The notes beneath the pieces are model-generated. The model worked only from the letters and a program-made list of their open reading frames with translations, had not been told where the DNA came from and did no database searches. A DNA stretch of 10,126 bases from Roseiarcus sp. (lineage in GTDB: Bacteria > Pseudomonadota > Alphaproteobacteria > Rhizobiales > Beijerinckiaceae), in contig JASLHV010000455.1 in NCBI GenBank assembly GCA_030153205.1, forward strand, positions 1 to 10,126. Reading direction: 5' to 3'. The translations under genes were made by a program, and so were the position numbers. This document shows positions 1-5,383 of the stretch, piece by piece; the first letter of the stretch is position 1, and the number at the start of each line of letters is the position of its first letter.

Positions 1-213
1 GGTACCTGGTGGTGCAACAGCGGCGCGGATTTCGATCCTCCCTCTTGCGTGCCCGTGCCCGCCGGCAGCTTCGTGCGCCGCATCGCCGGCACGCCTCACT
101 ATGACGGCGTCATCCGCGGCCATAAGGAGCCGGTGGTTATCGCGATCTGCGGCATCGCGCCGATCAATTTGAAACTGATGGATCCGTCAAAGCCGCTGGT
201 ACGGGCTGTGTGA
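1..213 (+). CDS. C-terminal fragment of a cupin-domain protein (partial)
   Basis: The frame is open from the first base and ends at TGA 211-213, giving 70 residues of a protein whose start lies outside the window. It begins GTWWCNSGADFD, has the stretch PVPAGSFVRRIAGTPHYDG at about residues 18-36, and then a hydrophobic strand (VVIAICGIAPINL). This order (a Gly-Thr-Trp strand, a P-x-G turn, a His about nine residues later, a closing strand) matches the second half of small cupin proteins of the DUF4437/ChrR-like kind, in which the His would be a metal ligand. Family members are often periplasmic or cytoplasmic single-domain barrels of no firmly known function. The first cupin motif is not present here, so metal binding cannot be judged. 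The stop lies only 3 bases from the stop of the convergent ABC ATPase gene. Confidence 0.68.
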   Translation, partial: GTWWCNSGADFDPPSCVPVPAGSFVRRIAGTPHYDGVIRGHKEPVVIAICGIAPINLKLMDPSKPLVRAV

Positions 214-216
214 CGG

Positions 217-987
217 TCAATTGAAGCGCGATGACTTGAGAAATTCCGCGAGTCGTTCCGTCTTCGGCGCAACGAACATCGCCTTCGGATCACCCTCCTC
301 GCCAATTCGCCCCTGGTTCATGAAAATCACGCGATTGGCGACTTCATAGGCGAAACGCATCTCATGCGTGACGAGCAGCATCGTCATGCCGTCAGTCGCC
401 AGGTTCCGGATGACTTGCAGAACCTCCGCGACAAGTTCCGGATCGAGCGCGGACGTCACTTCGTCGAACAACATCAGACGCGGGCTCATCGCGATAGCCC
501 GGGCGATGGCGACGCGTTGCTGCTGGCCGCCTGAAAGCTTCGAAGGATATTGATCCTTGCGCTGAAGAAGGCCGACGCGATCCAGCCAGCTTTCCGCCAT
601 CACGCGCGCCTCGTCCTTGCTCTTCTTCTTCACGAGGACGAGGCCAAGCGCGACATTCTCCACAGCGGTCATATGCGGAAAGAGATTGAATTGCTGAAAG
701 GCCATGCCGGTCAAAGCGCGCTGACGGGCGATCTGTTTTTCTGGTTTTCTGCGGCGCAGGCCGTTCTTATTCTCGAAACCGATCTCCTCGCCGTCGATGC
801 GAATCGTACCGTCCTCGAAATCTTCCAGCATGTTGATGCAGCGGAGCATCGTCGTCTTGCCCGAGCCGCTGGAGCCGATGATCGCGACGACTTCGCTGGC
901 GCGCACATCGCAATCGACGCCCTTCAGCACCTCGACCTGACCATAGCGCTTGTGAAGATTGCGAATTTCCAGGAGATTCTGAGTCAT
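217..987 (-). CDS. Polar amino acid ABC transporter, ATP-binding protein (HisP/GlnQ type)
   Basis: This 256-residue protein is a complete ABC ATPase that powers import of a polar amino acid or similar solute from the cytoplasmic side of the membrane. Visible motifs are Walker A GSSGSGKT (38-45), the Q-loop around FQQFNLF (97-103), the signature LSGGQQQR (151-158), Walker B LMLFDE (171-176) with the catalytic Glu176, the D-loop SALD (179-182) and the switch His208 in LLVTHEM. The insert at about residues 70-92 before the Q-loop is typical of the HisP branch. I chose the ATG at 985-987 (MTQNLLEI); the frame stays open further upstream, but that part lies inside the permease gene. The start is 14 bases after the preceding permease stop, so it is the last gene of the operon. 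Length and motifs are normal. The exact substrate cannot be read from the ATPase. Confidence 0.96.
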   Translation of the reverse strand: MTQNLLEIRNLHKRYGQVEVLKGVDCDVRASEVVAIIGSSGSGKTTMLRCINMLEDFEDGTIRIDGEEIGFENKNGLRRRKPEKQIARQRALTGMAFQQFNLFPHMTAVENVALGLVLVKKKSKDEARVMAESWLDRVGLLQRKDQYPSKLSGGQQQRVAIARAIAMSPRLMLFDEVTSALDPELVAEVLQVIRNLATDGMTMLLVTHEMRFAYEVANRVIFMNQGRIGEEGDPKAMFVAPKTERLAEFLKSSRFN

Positions 988-1001
988 TGATACAGGCGCT
1001 C

Positions 1002-1661
1002 TCAGGCTTTGCTGACCCGGCGCTCGACATAGCGGCCAAGGCGCTCGATGGCGGTGTTGATGACAAAGTACAGGACGCCGGCGAGCAGATAAAATTGAAG
1101 GCTGAGGAACGTCCGAGAAATGATCTCCTGCGTCCGCAGGAGCAGTTCCGCCACGCCGATCACCGAAAGCAGCGTCGAGGCCTTGACCATTTCGGCCGCC
1201 GTATTGATCCAGGGCGGCAATCCGAGCCGCAGCGCCTGGGGCGCGAGAACATAGCGAAAGGTCTGCCCGAAGGTGAGCCCAATGGCTTTCGCGGCTTCCG
1301 TCTGTCCCTTGGCGATGGTTTGCAAGGCGCCGCGCGTGATTTCCCCGACATGGGACGAGCAAAATATCGTCAGCGCGAAGACGCCGGCTTGGAACGGCGA
1401 GAGATTCACCCCAACCGATCCGAGAATGTAGAAGCTCGCGAGGACGAGGACGAGGACGGGCGTGCCGCGGATGAAATCCGTATAGGCGCGCCCTGCGAAA
1501 CGCAGAGCCTTGCCGCCATAGGTCAAGACAAGGCCAAGCACGACGCCGAGAATGGAGCCGCAGACGATCGCCAGGCATGAAATGGCGATCGTGACGCCGA
1601 CGCCATAGAGAAGCGGCCATCGCGCCGCCCAGACAATATCGAAAAAGGAGTGCGGGCCCAT
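1002..1661 (-). CDS. Polar amino acid ABC transporter, permease subunit (second)
   Basis: This integral inner-membrane protein of about 219 residues has several hydrophobic segments (around 18-46, 68-85, 90-105 and 190-208). It belongs to the His/Glu/Gln/Arg/opine permease family, seen in the FIRGTPVLVLVL segment (63-74) and in the cytoplasmic EAA loop EAAKAIGLTFGQTFRYVLAP (about 122-141), which docks on the ATPase. It forms a heterodimer with the permease encoded just upstream. The start is uncertain: ATG 1659-1661 (MGPHSFF) follows the previous stop by 5 bases, while an in-frame GTG at 1668-1670 overlaps that stop as GTGA and would add three residues. Neither has a strong Shine-Dalgarno sequence, so translational coupling to the upstream permease is likely. 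The next gene, the ATPase, follows after 14 bases. Confidence 0.93.
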   Translation of the reverse strand: MGPHSFFDIVWAARWPLLYGVGVTIAISCLAIVCGSILGVVLGLVLTYGGKALRFAGRAYTDFIRGTPVLVLVLASFYILGSVGVNLSPFQAGVFALTIFCSSHVGEITRGALQTIAKGQTEAAKAIGLTFGQTFRYVLAPQALRLGLPPWINTAAEMVKASTLLSVIGVAELLLRTQEIISRTFLSLQFYLLAGVLYFVINTAIERLGRYVERRVSKA

Positions 1662-1666
1662 CGTCG

Positions 1667-2329
1667 TCACCGCGACAAAGCGAGGCGCGCTTCGATCTGG
1701 CGCAAAATCGCCGCCAGGATCGCGCAGGTCGCCACATAGAGGCCGCTGGCTACAAGCCATGTCTCGACGACGCGAAAGGTCTCGACATTGATCTTACGCG
1801 CTTCGAAAGTCAGTTCCGGTACGGCAATGGCCGCGGCGAGCGACGTATCCTTGAACAGCCCGATGAAAGTGCTCCCCAAAGCTGGGAGCACAGCGCGAAA
1901 CATGATGGGAATGATGATACGAAACCGGATTTGCGTTTCGGTCAGGCCAATGGCGAGGCCGGCTTCACGCATTCCCTTGGGGACGCCGAGAAGACCGCCA
2001 CGAAAAACCTCGGCGAGATAGGCGCCGGAGTAGATGGCGAGCGCGAGAACGAAGGAATTCGTCTTCGACAGCCGAAGCCCGAGCTGCGGCAGAGCGAAAA
2101 ACGAAAACAGGACCAACACGAGCAGCGGCGTGTTGCGGAAGATTGTGACATAAGCGCCGGACAGCGCACGCAATACGGCCTGTCGCGATGTCCGCGCAAA
2201 GGCCGTCGCCAGTCCAATGGCGCAGCCGATCGCAATGGCGGCGAAGGCCAAAACGAGGCTGAGGCCAAGACCCCAAAGGAGATTATCGAAATTCCGCCAA
2301 ACGACGGAGAAATTCAGAGTATAGCCCAT
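1667..2329 (-). CDS. Polar amino acid ABC transporter, permease subunit (first)
   Basis: This 220-residue inner-membrane protein has hydrophobic segments near 18-42, 67-85, 92-105, 140-157 and 190-208. It carries the hallmarks of the amino acid permease family: IFRNTPLLVLVL (63-74), the EAA loop EAGLAIGLTETQIRFRIIIP (122-141) and KDTSLAAAIAVPEL (160-173). It differs clearly from its partner at 1002-1661, so the importer has a heterodimeric membrane part, as in HisQM-like systems. It starts at ATG 2327-2329 with only a weak GGGCGG-like ribosome site. It is separated from the binding-protein gene by 98 bases that contain a strong hairpin, which suggests that permease expression is set lower than that of the binding protein. 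Confidence 0.95.
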   Translation of the reverse strand: MGYTLNFSVVWRNFDNLLWGLGLSLVLAFAAIAIGCAIGLATAFARTSRQAVLRALSGAYVTIFRNTPLLVLVLFSFFALPQLGLRLSKTNSFVLALAIYSGAYLAEVFRGGLLGVPKGMREAGLAIGLTETQIRFRIIIPIMFRAVLPALGSTFIGLFKDTSLAAAIAVPELTFEARKINVETFRVVETWLVASGLYVATCAILAAILRQIEARLALSR

Positions 2330-2383
2330 GCGCCGCCCGATCGTGCCACGCCGCTGGTTTCAATAAACAGCTTAAATTTAGAA

Positions 2384-2424
2384 GCGAAGCGCTCCCGGCG
2401 GGGAGGGGTCGCCGGGAGCTTCGC
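2384..2424 (-). other. Intergenic hairpin between binding-protein and permease genes
   Basis: Four bases after the binding-protein stop, the transcript can fold GCGAAGCTCCCGGCG against CGCCGGGAGCGCTTCGC. This gives a 15-bp GC-rich stem with a two-base bulge and a loop of about 9 bases. What follows is AU-rich (TTCTAAATTTAAG) but is not a U-run, so it is not a classical terminator. In ABC importer operons a hairpin at this place commonly blocks 3' decay of the binding-protein message or lets only part of the transcripts continue into the permeases. That role is inferred here; the fold itself is read directly from the sequence. Confidence 0.7.
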
Positions 2425-2427
2425 CGG

Positions 2428-3264
2428 TCACTTGAATTCGACGGGGAATCCGATTGCCGGCGGAGGGAGGTCCTTTCCGAACCATTTTTTGAAAGAGCCT
2501 GCATAGGCGTCAAACTCGACGCCGGTCATCGCCTCGTGCAGCGCGGTATTGACGAAGTTCAGCCAATCCTGATCGCCGCGCGCGACCGCGCAGGCATAGG
2601 TCTGCGGGCTCCAGCCATAGCCGGCGTCTTTGTATTTTCCAGGGTTTTGCGTCATGTACCAAGCGACCGAAGATTGGTCGGTGGCGACGGCGTCGGCGCG
2701 GTCGGATTCCAGCGCCTGATAGATCAAATCCGGCGATTCATATTGATCGACCTTGGCGTCCGGCAGCGCCTTGTGGACAAGATCCGCAGCATAGACGTTC
2801 TGCAGAACCGCTATCGTGATCTTCGCGCCGGCCGCCTTGAGCGCGGCATAGTCGGCGTAAGTACCGCTGGCCTTCAGCATCAAGCCGACGCCCTCGCGAT
2901 AGTAGGGAATTGTGAAATTGACCTGCTGCGCGCGCGCCCCCGTCACCGTCATGAACTGACAGGTGATGTCGACTTTGCCGGTAGTGATGTTCGGGATGCG
3001 GGCGTCCGAGGATTGGATAACGAAGTCGACCTTCTTCTCGTCGTTGAACAGCGCCTTGGCGATGATCTTCGCTATGTCGATGTCGAAGCCCTGCAGCGAG
3101 TCGTCGACGCCCTTGAAGTGCCAGGGCGGATTCGTGCTGCCCGTGCCGACGATCAATTTGCCGCGCGCGAGCACATCCTCGAGTTTGCCGGCTTCAGCGC
3201 CGCTCGCCGCCAGCGCGAGGCCGCCAACAGTGGCGAGGCCAAAGATCAACTGCTTCCAGTCCAT
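2428..3264 (-). CDS. Periplasmic amino acid-binding protein (SBP family 3)
   Basis: This 278-residue exported solute-binding protein is the first gene of the importer operon. Residues 1-25 form a signal peptide (hydrophobic 6-20, cleavage probably after AEA at 25). The mature part fits bacterial extracellular solute-binding family 3 (PF00497). Lys36-Thr41 starts the first lobe, aromatic Trp48 and Phe50 fit the ligand-stacking position, and RIPNITTGKVDI (89-100) leads to Arg111 in TVTGAR, which in this family grips the alpha-carboxylate. Asp196 in ADAVATDQS fits the Asp that grips the alpha-amino group. Keeping both supports an amino acid ligand, but the side-chain specificity cannot be read. 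The ATG at 3262-3264 is preceded by GGAGAGG (3272-3278) at good spacing, which fixes the start. Three genes for the rest of the importer follow on the same strand. Confidence 0.95.
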   Translation of the reverse strand: MDWKQLIFGLATVGGLALAASGAEAGKLEDVLARGKLIVGTGSTNPPWHFKGVDDSLQGFDIDIAKIIAKALFNDEKKVDFVIQSSDARIPNITTGKVDITCQFMTVTGARAQQVNFTIPYYREGVGLMLKASGTYADYAALKAAGAKITIAVLQNVYAADLVHKALPDAKVDQYESPDLIYQALESDRADAVATDQSSVAWYMTQNPGKYKDAGYGWSPQTYACAVARGDQDWLNFVNTALHEAMTGVEFDAYAGSFKKWFGKDLPPPAIGFPVEFK

Positions 3265-3283
3265 GCTGCGCCCTCTCCGGATG

Positions 3284-3321
3284 AGTCCGTTATAGCGGAC
3301 TTAAGTTCTAAATACCGGACT
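3284..3321 (-). promoter_or_regulatory. Two tandem dyad-symmetric operator-like sites
   Basis: On the plus strand, AGTCCGTTATAGCGGACT (3284-3301) is an inverted repeat with perfect 6-base arms AGTCCG/CGGACT. A second 18-base element, AGTTCTAAATACCGGACT (3304-3321), matches it at 13 of 18 positions and has partly degenerate arms. The two begin 20 bases apart, about two helical turns, so dimers would bind on the same face of the DNA. They cover the predicted transcription start and leader of the binding-protein gene, which fits a repressor that blocks transcription. I cannot name the regulator family, and no regulator gene is in the window. The nearer element could instead act as a small mRNA hairpin just before the ribosome site. 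Confidence 0.55.
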
Positions 3322-3349
3322 TTTGTAAACCTGCGGGATTCGTTGTCAA
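3322..3349 (-). promoter_or_regulatory. Likely sigma70-type promoter of the ABC importer operon
   Basis: On the minus strand there is a perfect -35 box TTGACA (3344-3349), then 16 bases, then a -10-like TACAAA (3322-3327, 4 of 6 matches to TATAAT). Transcription would begin near 3315 and leave a leader of about 50 bases before the ATG at 3264. The two operator-like dyads lie directly at and after this start. The -35 box is convincing and the -10 box is moderate. Confidence 0.5.
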
Positions 3350-3468
3350 GGCGCGCCACAGCATAGGATTTTTGCCGCCGGGGGCTGCCTCGCCATCACA
3401 ACAGCGTGACGCTCGCGCTTTGCGAAGCGAAGCGGAAAATAGTTCGCCAAGGCGACGTGTTCTTTCTA

Positions 3469-3494
3469 CGCGCTCTCTCATCGAAAGAGACGCG
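3469..3494 (+). other. Possible leader hairpin before the small Gly/His-rich protein gene
   Basis: CGCG-C-TCTCT pairs with AGAGACGCG around the loop CATCGAA. This gives a 9-bp stem with one bulged base, ending about 22 bases before the ribosome site of the next gene. The rest of the divergent intergenic region (about 3350-3515) shows no clear plus-strand promoter that I can identify. The function of the hairpin is unknown and a chance fold is possible. Confidence 0.3.
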
Positions 3495-3515
3495 AAAGCG
3501 ATTCCGCAATTAAGC

Positions 3516-3519
3516 GAGG
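3516..3519 (+). promoter_or_regulatory. Ribosome-binding site that decides the start at 3527
   Basis: GAGG at 3516-3519 lies 7 bases before ATG 3527-3529 and only 1 base before the in-frame TTG at 3521. The spacing supports the ATG as the true start. Confidence 0.75.
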
Positions 3520-3526
3520 TTTGACC

Positions 3527-3859
3527 ATGACATCGCGAACATTCAACCCGCGAACCCTATCTATCGGCGCGCTGGCTGCGCTCGTCGCGACAGCCGTCGT
3601 CGCCGTTTCGCCGGCGAGCGCGGCTTTCCGCTCTCATGGCGGCGGCGGCTTTTCATCGCATGCCGGGTTCGGCGGCTTCTCGTCGCACTCCGCCTTCGGC
3701 GGCTTCCACCATTTCGGTCCGCATTTCCGCCATCGCTTCGCCTTCGCCGGATTCGGTTTCGCGCCGGGGTACGATTATGGCGATTACGGATATGACGATG
3801 GATGCTGGCGGCGCGTCTGGGGTCCCTACGGATGGCGAGTCATCAATGTTTGCTACTGA
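3527..3859 (+). CDS. Small secreted Gly/His/Phe-rich protein, function unknown
   Basis: This 110-residue protein begins with a clear signal peptide: hydrophobic residues 11-27 and a cleavage site after ASA (30-32) or one residue later. The mature part of about 78 residues is low complexity. There are two 9-residue repeats, GGFSSHAGF (40-48) and GGFSSHSAF (49-57), encoded by near-identical 27-base units (3644-3697), and a third partial copy beginning GGF. A His/Phe stretch (HHFGPHFRHRF, 61-71) and a Gly/Tyr/Asp stretch (81-92) follow. The tail has Cys93 and Cys109 enclosing CW, VW, PYGW and INVC, which could close a disulfide in the periplasm. Seven His residues in 33 positions could bind metal, but this is speculation. 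Small exported proteins with such Trp/Cys tails are common and uncharacterised in Hyphomicrobiales. The gene is probably monocistronic and is followed by a hairpin. Confidence 0.82.
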   Translation: MTSRTFNPRTLSIGALAALVATAVVAVSPASAAFRSHGGGGFSSHAGFGGFSSHSAFGGFHHFGPHFRHRFAFAGFGFAPGYDYGDYGYDDGCWRRVWGPYGWRVINVCY

Positions 3860-3869
3860 ATTATGAGAG

Positions 3870-3907
3870 ACGCTTCCGCCGGCTGAGAACGCAACAGGCG
3901 GAGGCGT
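3870..3907 (+). terminator. Possible weak terminator hairpin
   Basis: ACGCTTCCGCC (3870-3880) pairs with GGCGGAGGCGT (3897-3907) in an 11-bp stem with one G-U pair and a 16-base loop, beginning 10 bases after the stop of the small secreted protein. Only TCAGGTTTCC follows, not a real U-run, so termination would be partial or Rho-aided. Confidence 0.4.
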
Positions 3908-3970
3908 TCAGGTTTCCAGAATCGGGCGCGAAGGCCTAGCTTGCTTTGTCTCTCCTTGGGCGCCTTCGCG

Positions 3971-5251
3971 ATGCTGACCCGACGAAATCTTCTCTTCGCC
4001 GCGCTGGCGGCGCCGACGATCTGGCGCGCCCGCGCCGCCTTCGCCGCGCCCGCCGACGCCACCGCGCTTCTGCAGCGCGCGATCGACGAAGCGCAACGCG
4101 GCGGCCGGGTCGTCACGATCCCGGCCGGCGTCAACCGCGTGTCGCAGCTCAAAATTTCAGGCGATGTGCGACTGATAGGCGCCAGCGCGAGCCGGCTGGT
4201 CGCGAACGGGCCTTCGCCCCTGCTCACGATCGAGCGCGCGCAAAGCGTGACAATCGAGAACGTCATTTTTGACGGCGGCGACGCGCCACCCAGCCAGAGC
4301 GGACTTATCGAAGTGCGAGACGTCGCCGATCTACAATTCGTCGATTGCGCGATCGCCCGCGCTCCGGGCTACGGTCTAAGACTCGAACGTTGCGGCGGCC
4401 GCATCGAGCGCTCGTCCTTTCAAAACCTCTCCCAATCCGCCGTGCATAGCCTCGACGCGACAGGGCTGACCATCGCGGATAATCGCGTCGCCAATTGCGG
4501 CGCCAATGGCCTGCAGGTTTGGCGCTCGGCGGCAGGGTACGACGGCTCGATCATCAGAGGCAATCGCGTCGAACGCATTCGCACCGATCCCGGCGGCGAT
4601 GGGCCCTACGGCAATGCGATCAGCATCTTTCGCGCCGGCAATGTCATATGTACCGACAATGTCGCCCGCGAGGCGGCCTTTTCCGCCATCCGCTGCAATT
4701 CCGGCGCGGATGTCCTGATCGCCAACAATAATTGCTTCGATATCGGCGAGACGGCGATCTATGTGGAATTTGCTTTCCAGGGCGCGGTTGTCTCATCGAA
4801 CCTCGTCGATGGCGCCTCGACCGGCCTATCCGTCACCAATTTCGACCAGGGCGGCCGTCTCGCCAGCGTCAGCGGCAATGTCTTGCGCAATCTCGTCAAG
4901 CCGCTGCCGCAGGGCGGCGAGATTTTCGGCGTCGGAATCCATGCCGAAGCCGATACGGCGGTGACCGGCAACGCCGTCGACAACGCTCGTTTCGCGGGCC
5001 TGTCGCTCGGCTATGGCGTCGGCCTGCGCGACGTTGTCGCCACCGGCAATGCGCTGAGCGATTGCGGTTATGGGATCGTCGCCTCCGTCGCGCCCGGCGC
5101 GGGCGCCGCCAGCATTCGCGACAATCGGATCGTTCGCGCCCGCCGCGGCGCCATAGTCGGAGCGGCCTGGGAAAATATTGTTTCTGCTGATCTTTTGGCC
5201 GAGGCGGAGAAATATCCGCTGATCACGATGGCGGGCAACGACATTCGCTGA
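3971..5251 (+). CDS. Tat-exported right-handed beta-helix protein, TIGR03808 type
   Basis: This 426-residue protein has a twin-arginine signal at its start: TRRNLLFA (3-10), a hydrophobic run and a cleavage site after AFA (23-25), so it should be exported folded. The mature protein opens with ATALLQRAIDEAQRGG and IPAG, the usual start of pectate-lyase-like beta-helices. It then repeats short strand-turn units with Asn/Asp-rich turns (LTIADNRV, SIIRGNRV, VICTDNV, VLIANNNC, AVVSSNLV, ASVSGNVL). The block GNAISIFRAG through GLSVTNFDQGGRL, about residues 213-298, matches what I recall of the Tat-translocated repeat family TIGR03808 of Hyphomicrobiales. No enzyme activity is established for that family, and I cannot identify catalytic residues. 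I chose ATG 3971 because it gives a canonical Tat signal; TTG codons at 3941 and 3956 would only add a Cys/Leu extension. No strong ribosome site is seen for any of them. Confidence 0.9.
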   Translation: MLTRRNLLFAALAAPTIWRARAAFAAPADATALLQRAIDEAQRGGRVVTIPAGVNRVSQLKISGDVRLIGASASRLVANGPSPLLTIERAQSVTIENVIFDGGDAPPSQSGLIEVRDVADLQFVDCAIARAPGYGLRLERCGGRIERSSFQNLSQSAVHSLDATGLTIADNRVANCGANGLQVWRSAAGYDGSIIRGNRVERIRTDPGGDGPYGNAISIFRAGNVICTDNVAREAAFSAIRCNSGADVLIANNNCFDIGETAIYVEFAFQGAVVSSNLVDGASTGLSVTNFDQGGRLASVSGNVLRNLVKPLPQGGEIFGVGIHAEADTAVTGNAVDNARFAGLSLGYGVGLRDVVATGNALSDCGYGIVASVAPGAGAASIRDNRIVRARRGAIVGAAWENIVSADLLAEAEKYPLITMAGNDIR

Positions 5252-5383
5252 TCCGTTTATTATCCCGATCTAGTTTACAATCATTGCTCAAAAAAGCCGA
5301 TTATCAATTGCTTCGCTCATGGGCATCCTCGAGGCGCTTTCAGGGGACGGCGTCAGCCTCACCCCGACATCGAGGAGGATGAC
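5252..5383 (+). promoter_or_regulatory. Upstream region of the EmrA-like gene
   Basis: This 132-base gap starts AT-rich. TACAAT at 5276-5281 is a good -10-like hexamer, but no matching -35 box lies 16-18 bases before it. A strong ribosome site GAGGAGG (5372-5378) sits 5 bases before the ATG at 5384. CATCCTC (5324-5330) can pair with GAGGATG (5375-5381), which would hide that ribosome site; TCCTCGA (5326-5332) can alternatively pair with TCGAGGA (5370-5376). No terminator for the preceding gene is seen. Confidence 0.35.

Noticed and set aside
988..1737. Continuation of the ATPase frame upstream on the minus strand, which could suggest a 506-residue fusion protein
   Set aside because: The upstream part overlaps the permease gene in another frame and has Arg/Ala-rich shadow composition. 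The ATPase family begins naturally at MTQNLLEI (987).
2536..3366. 276-codon open frame on the plus strand opposite the binding-protein gene
   Set aside because: It is antisense to a well-supported family-3 binding protein and has Arg/Asp/Val-rich shadow composition without any domain. Long antisense frames are common in GC-rich genes.
3521..3526. TTG at 3521 as start of the small secreted protein
   Set aside because: It would be only 1 base from the GAGG site, whereas ATG 3527 is 7 bases away and starts a normal signal peptide.
3941..3970. TTG start giving a 10-residue longer beta-helix protein
   Set aside because: It adds a hydrophobic extension ahead of the Tat motif, while ATG 3971 gives a textbook twin-arginine signal. 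No ribosome site clearly favours the TTG.
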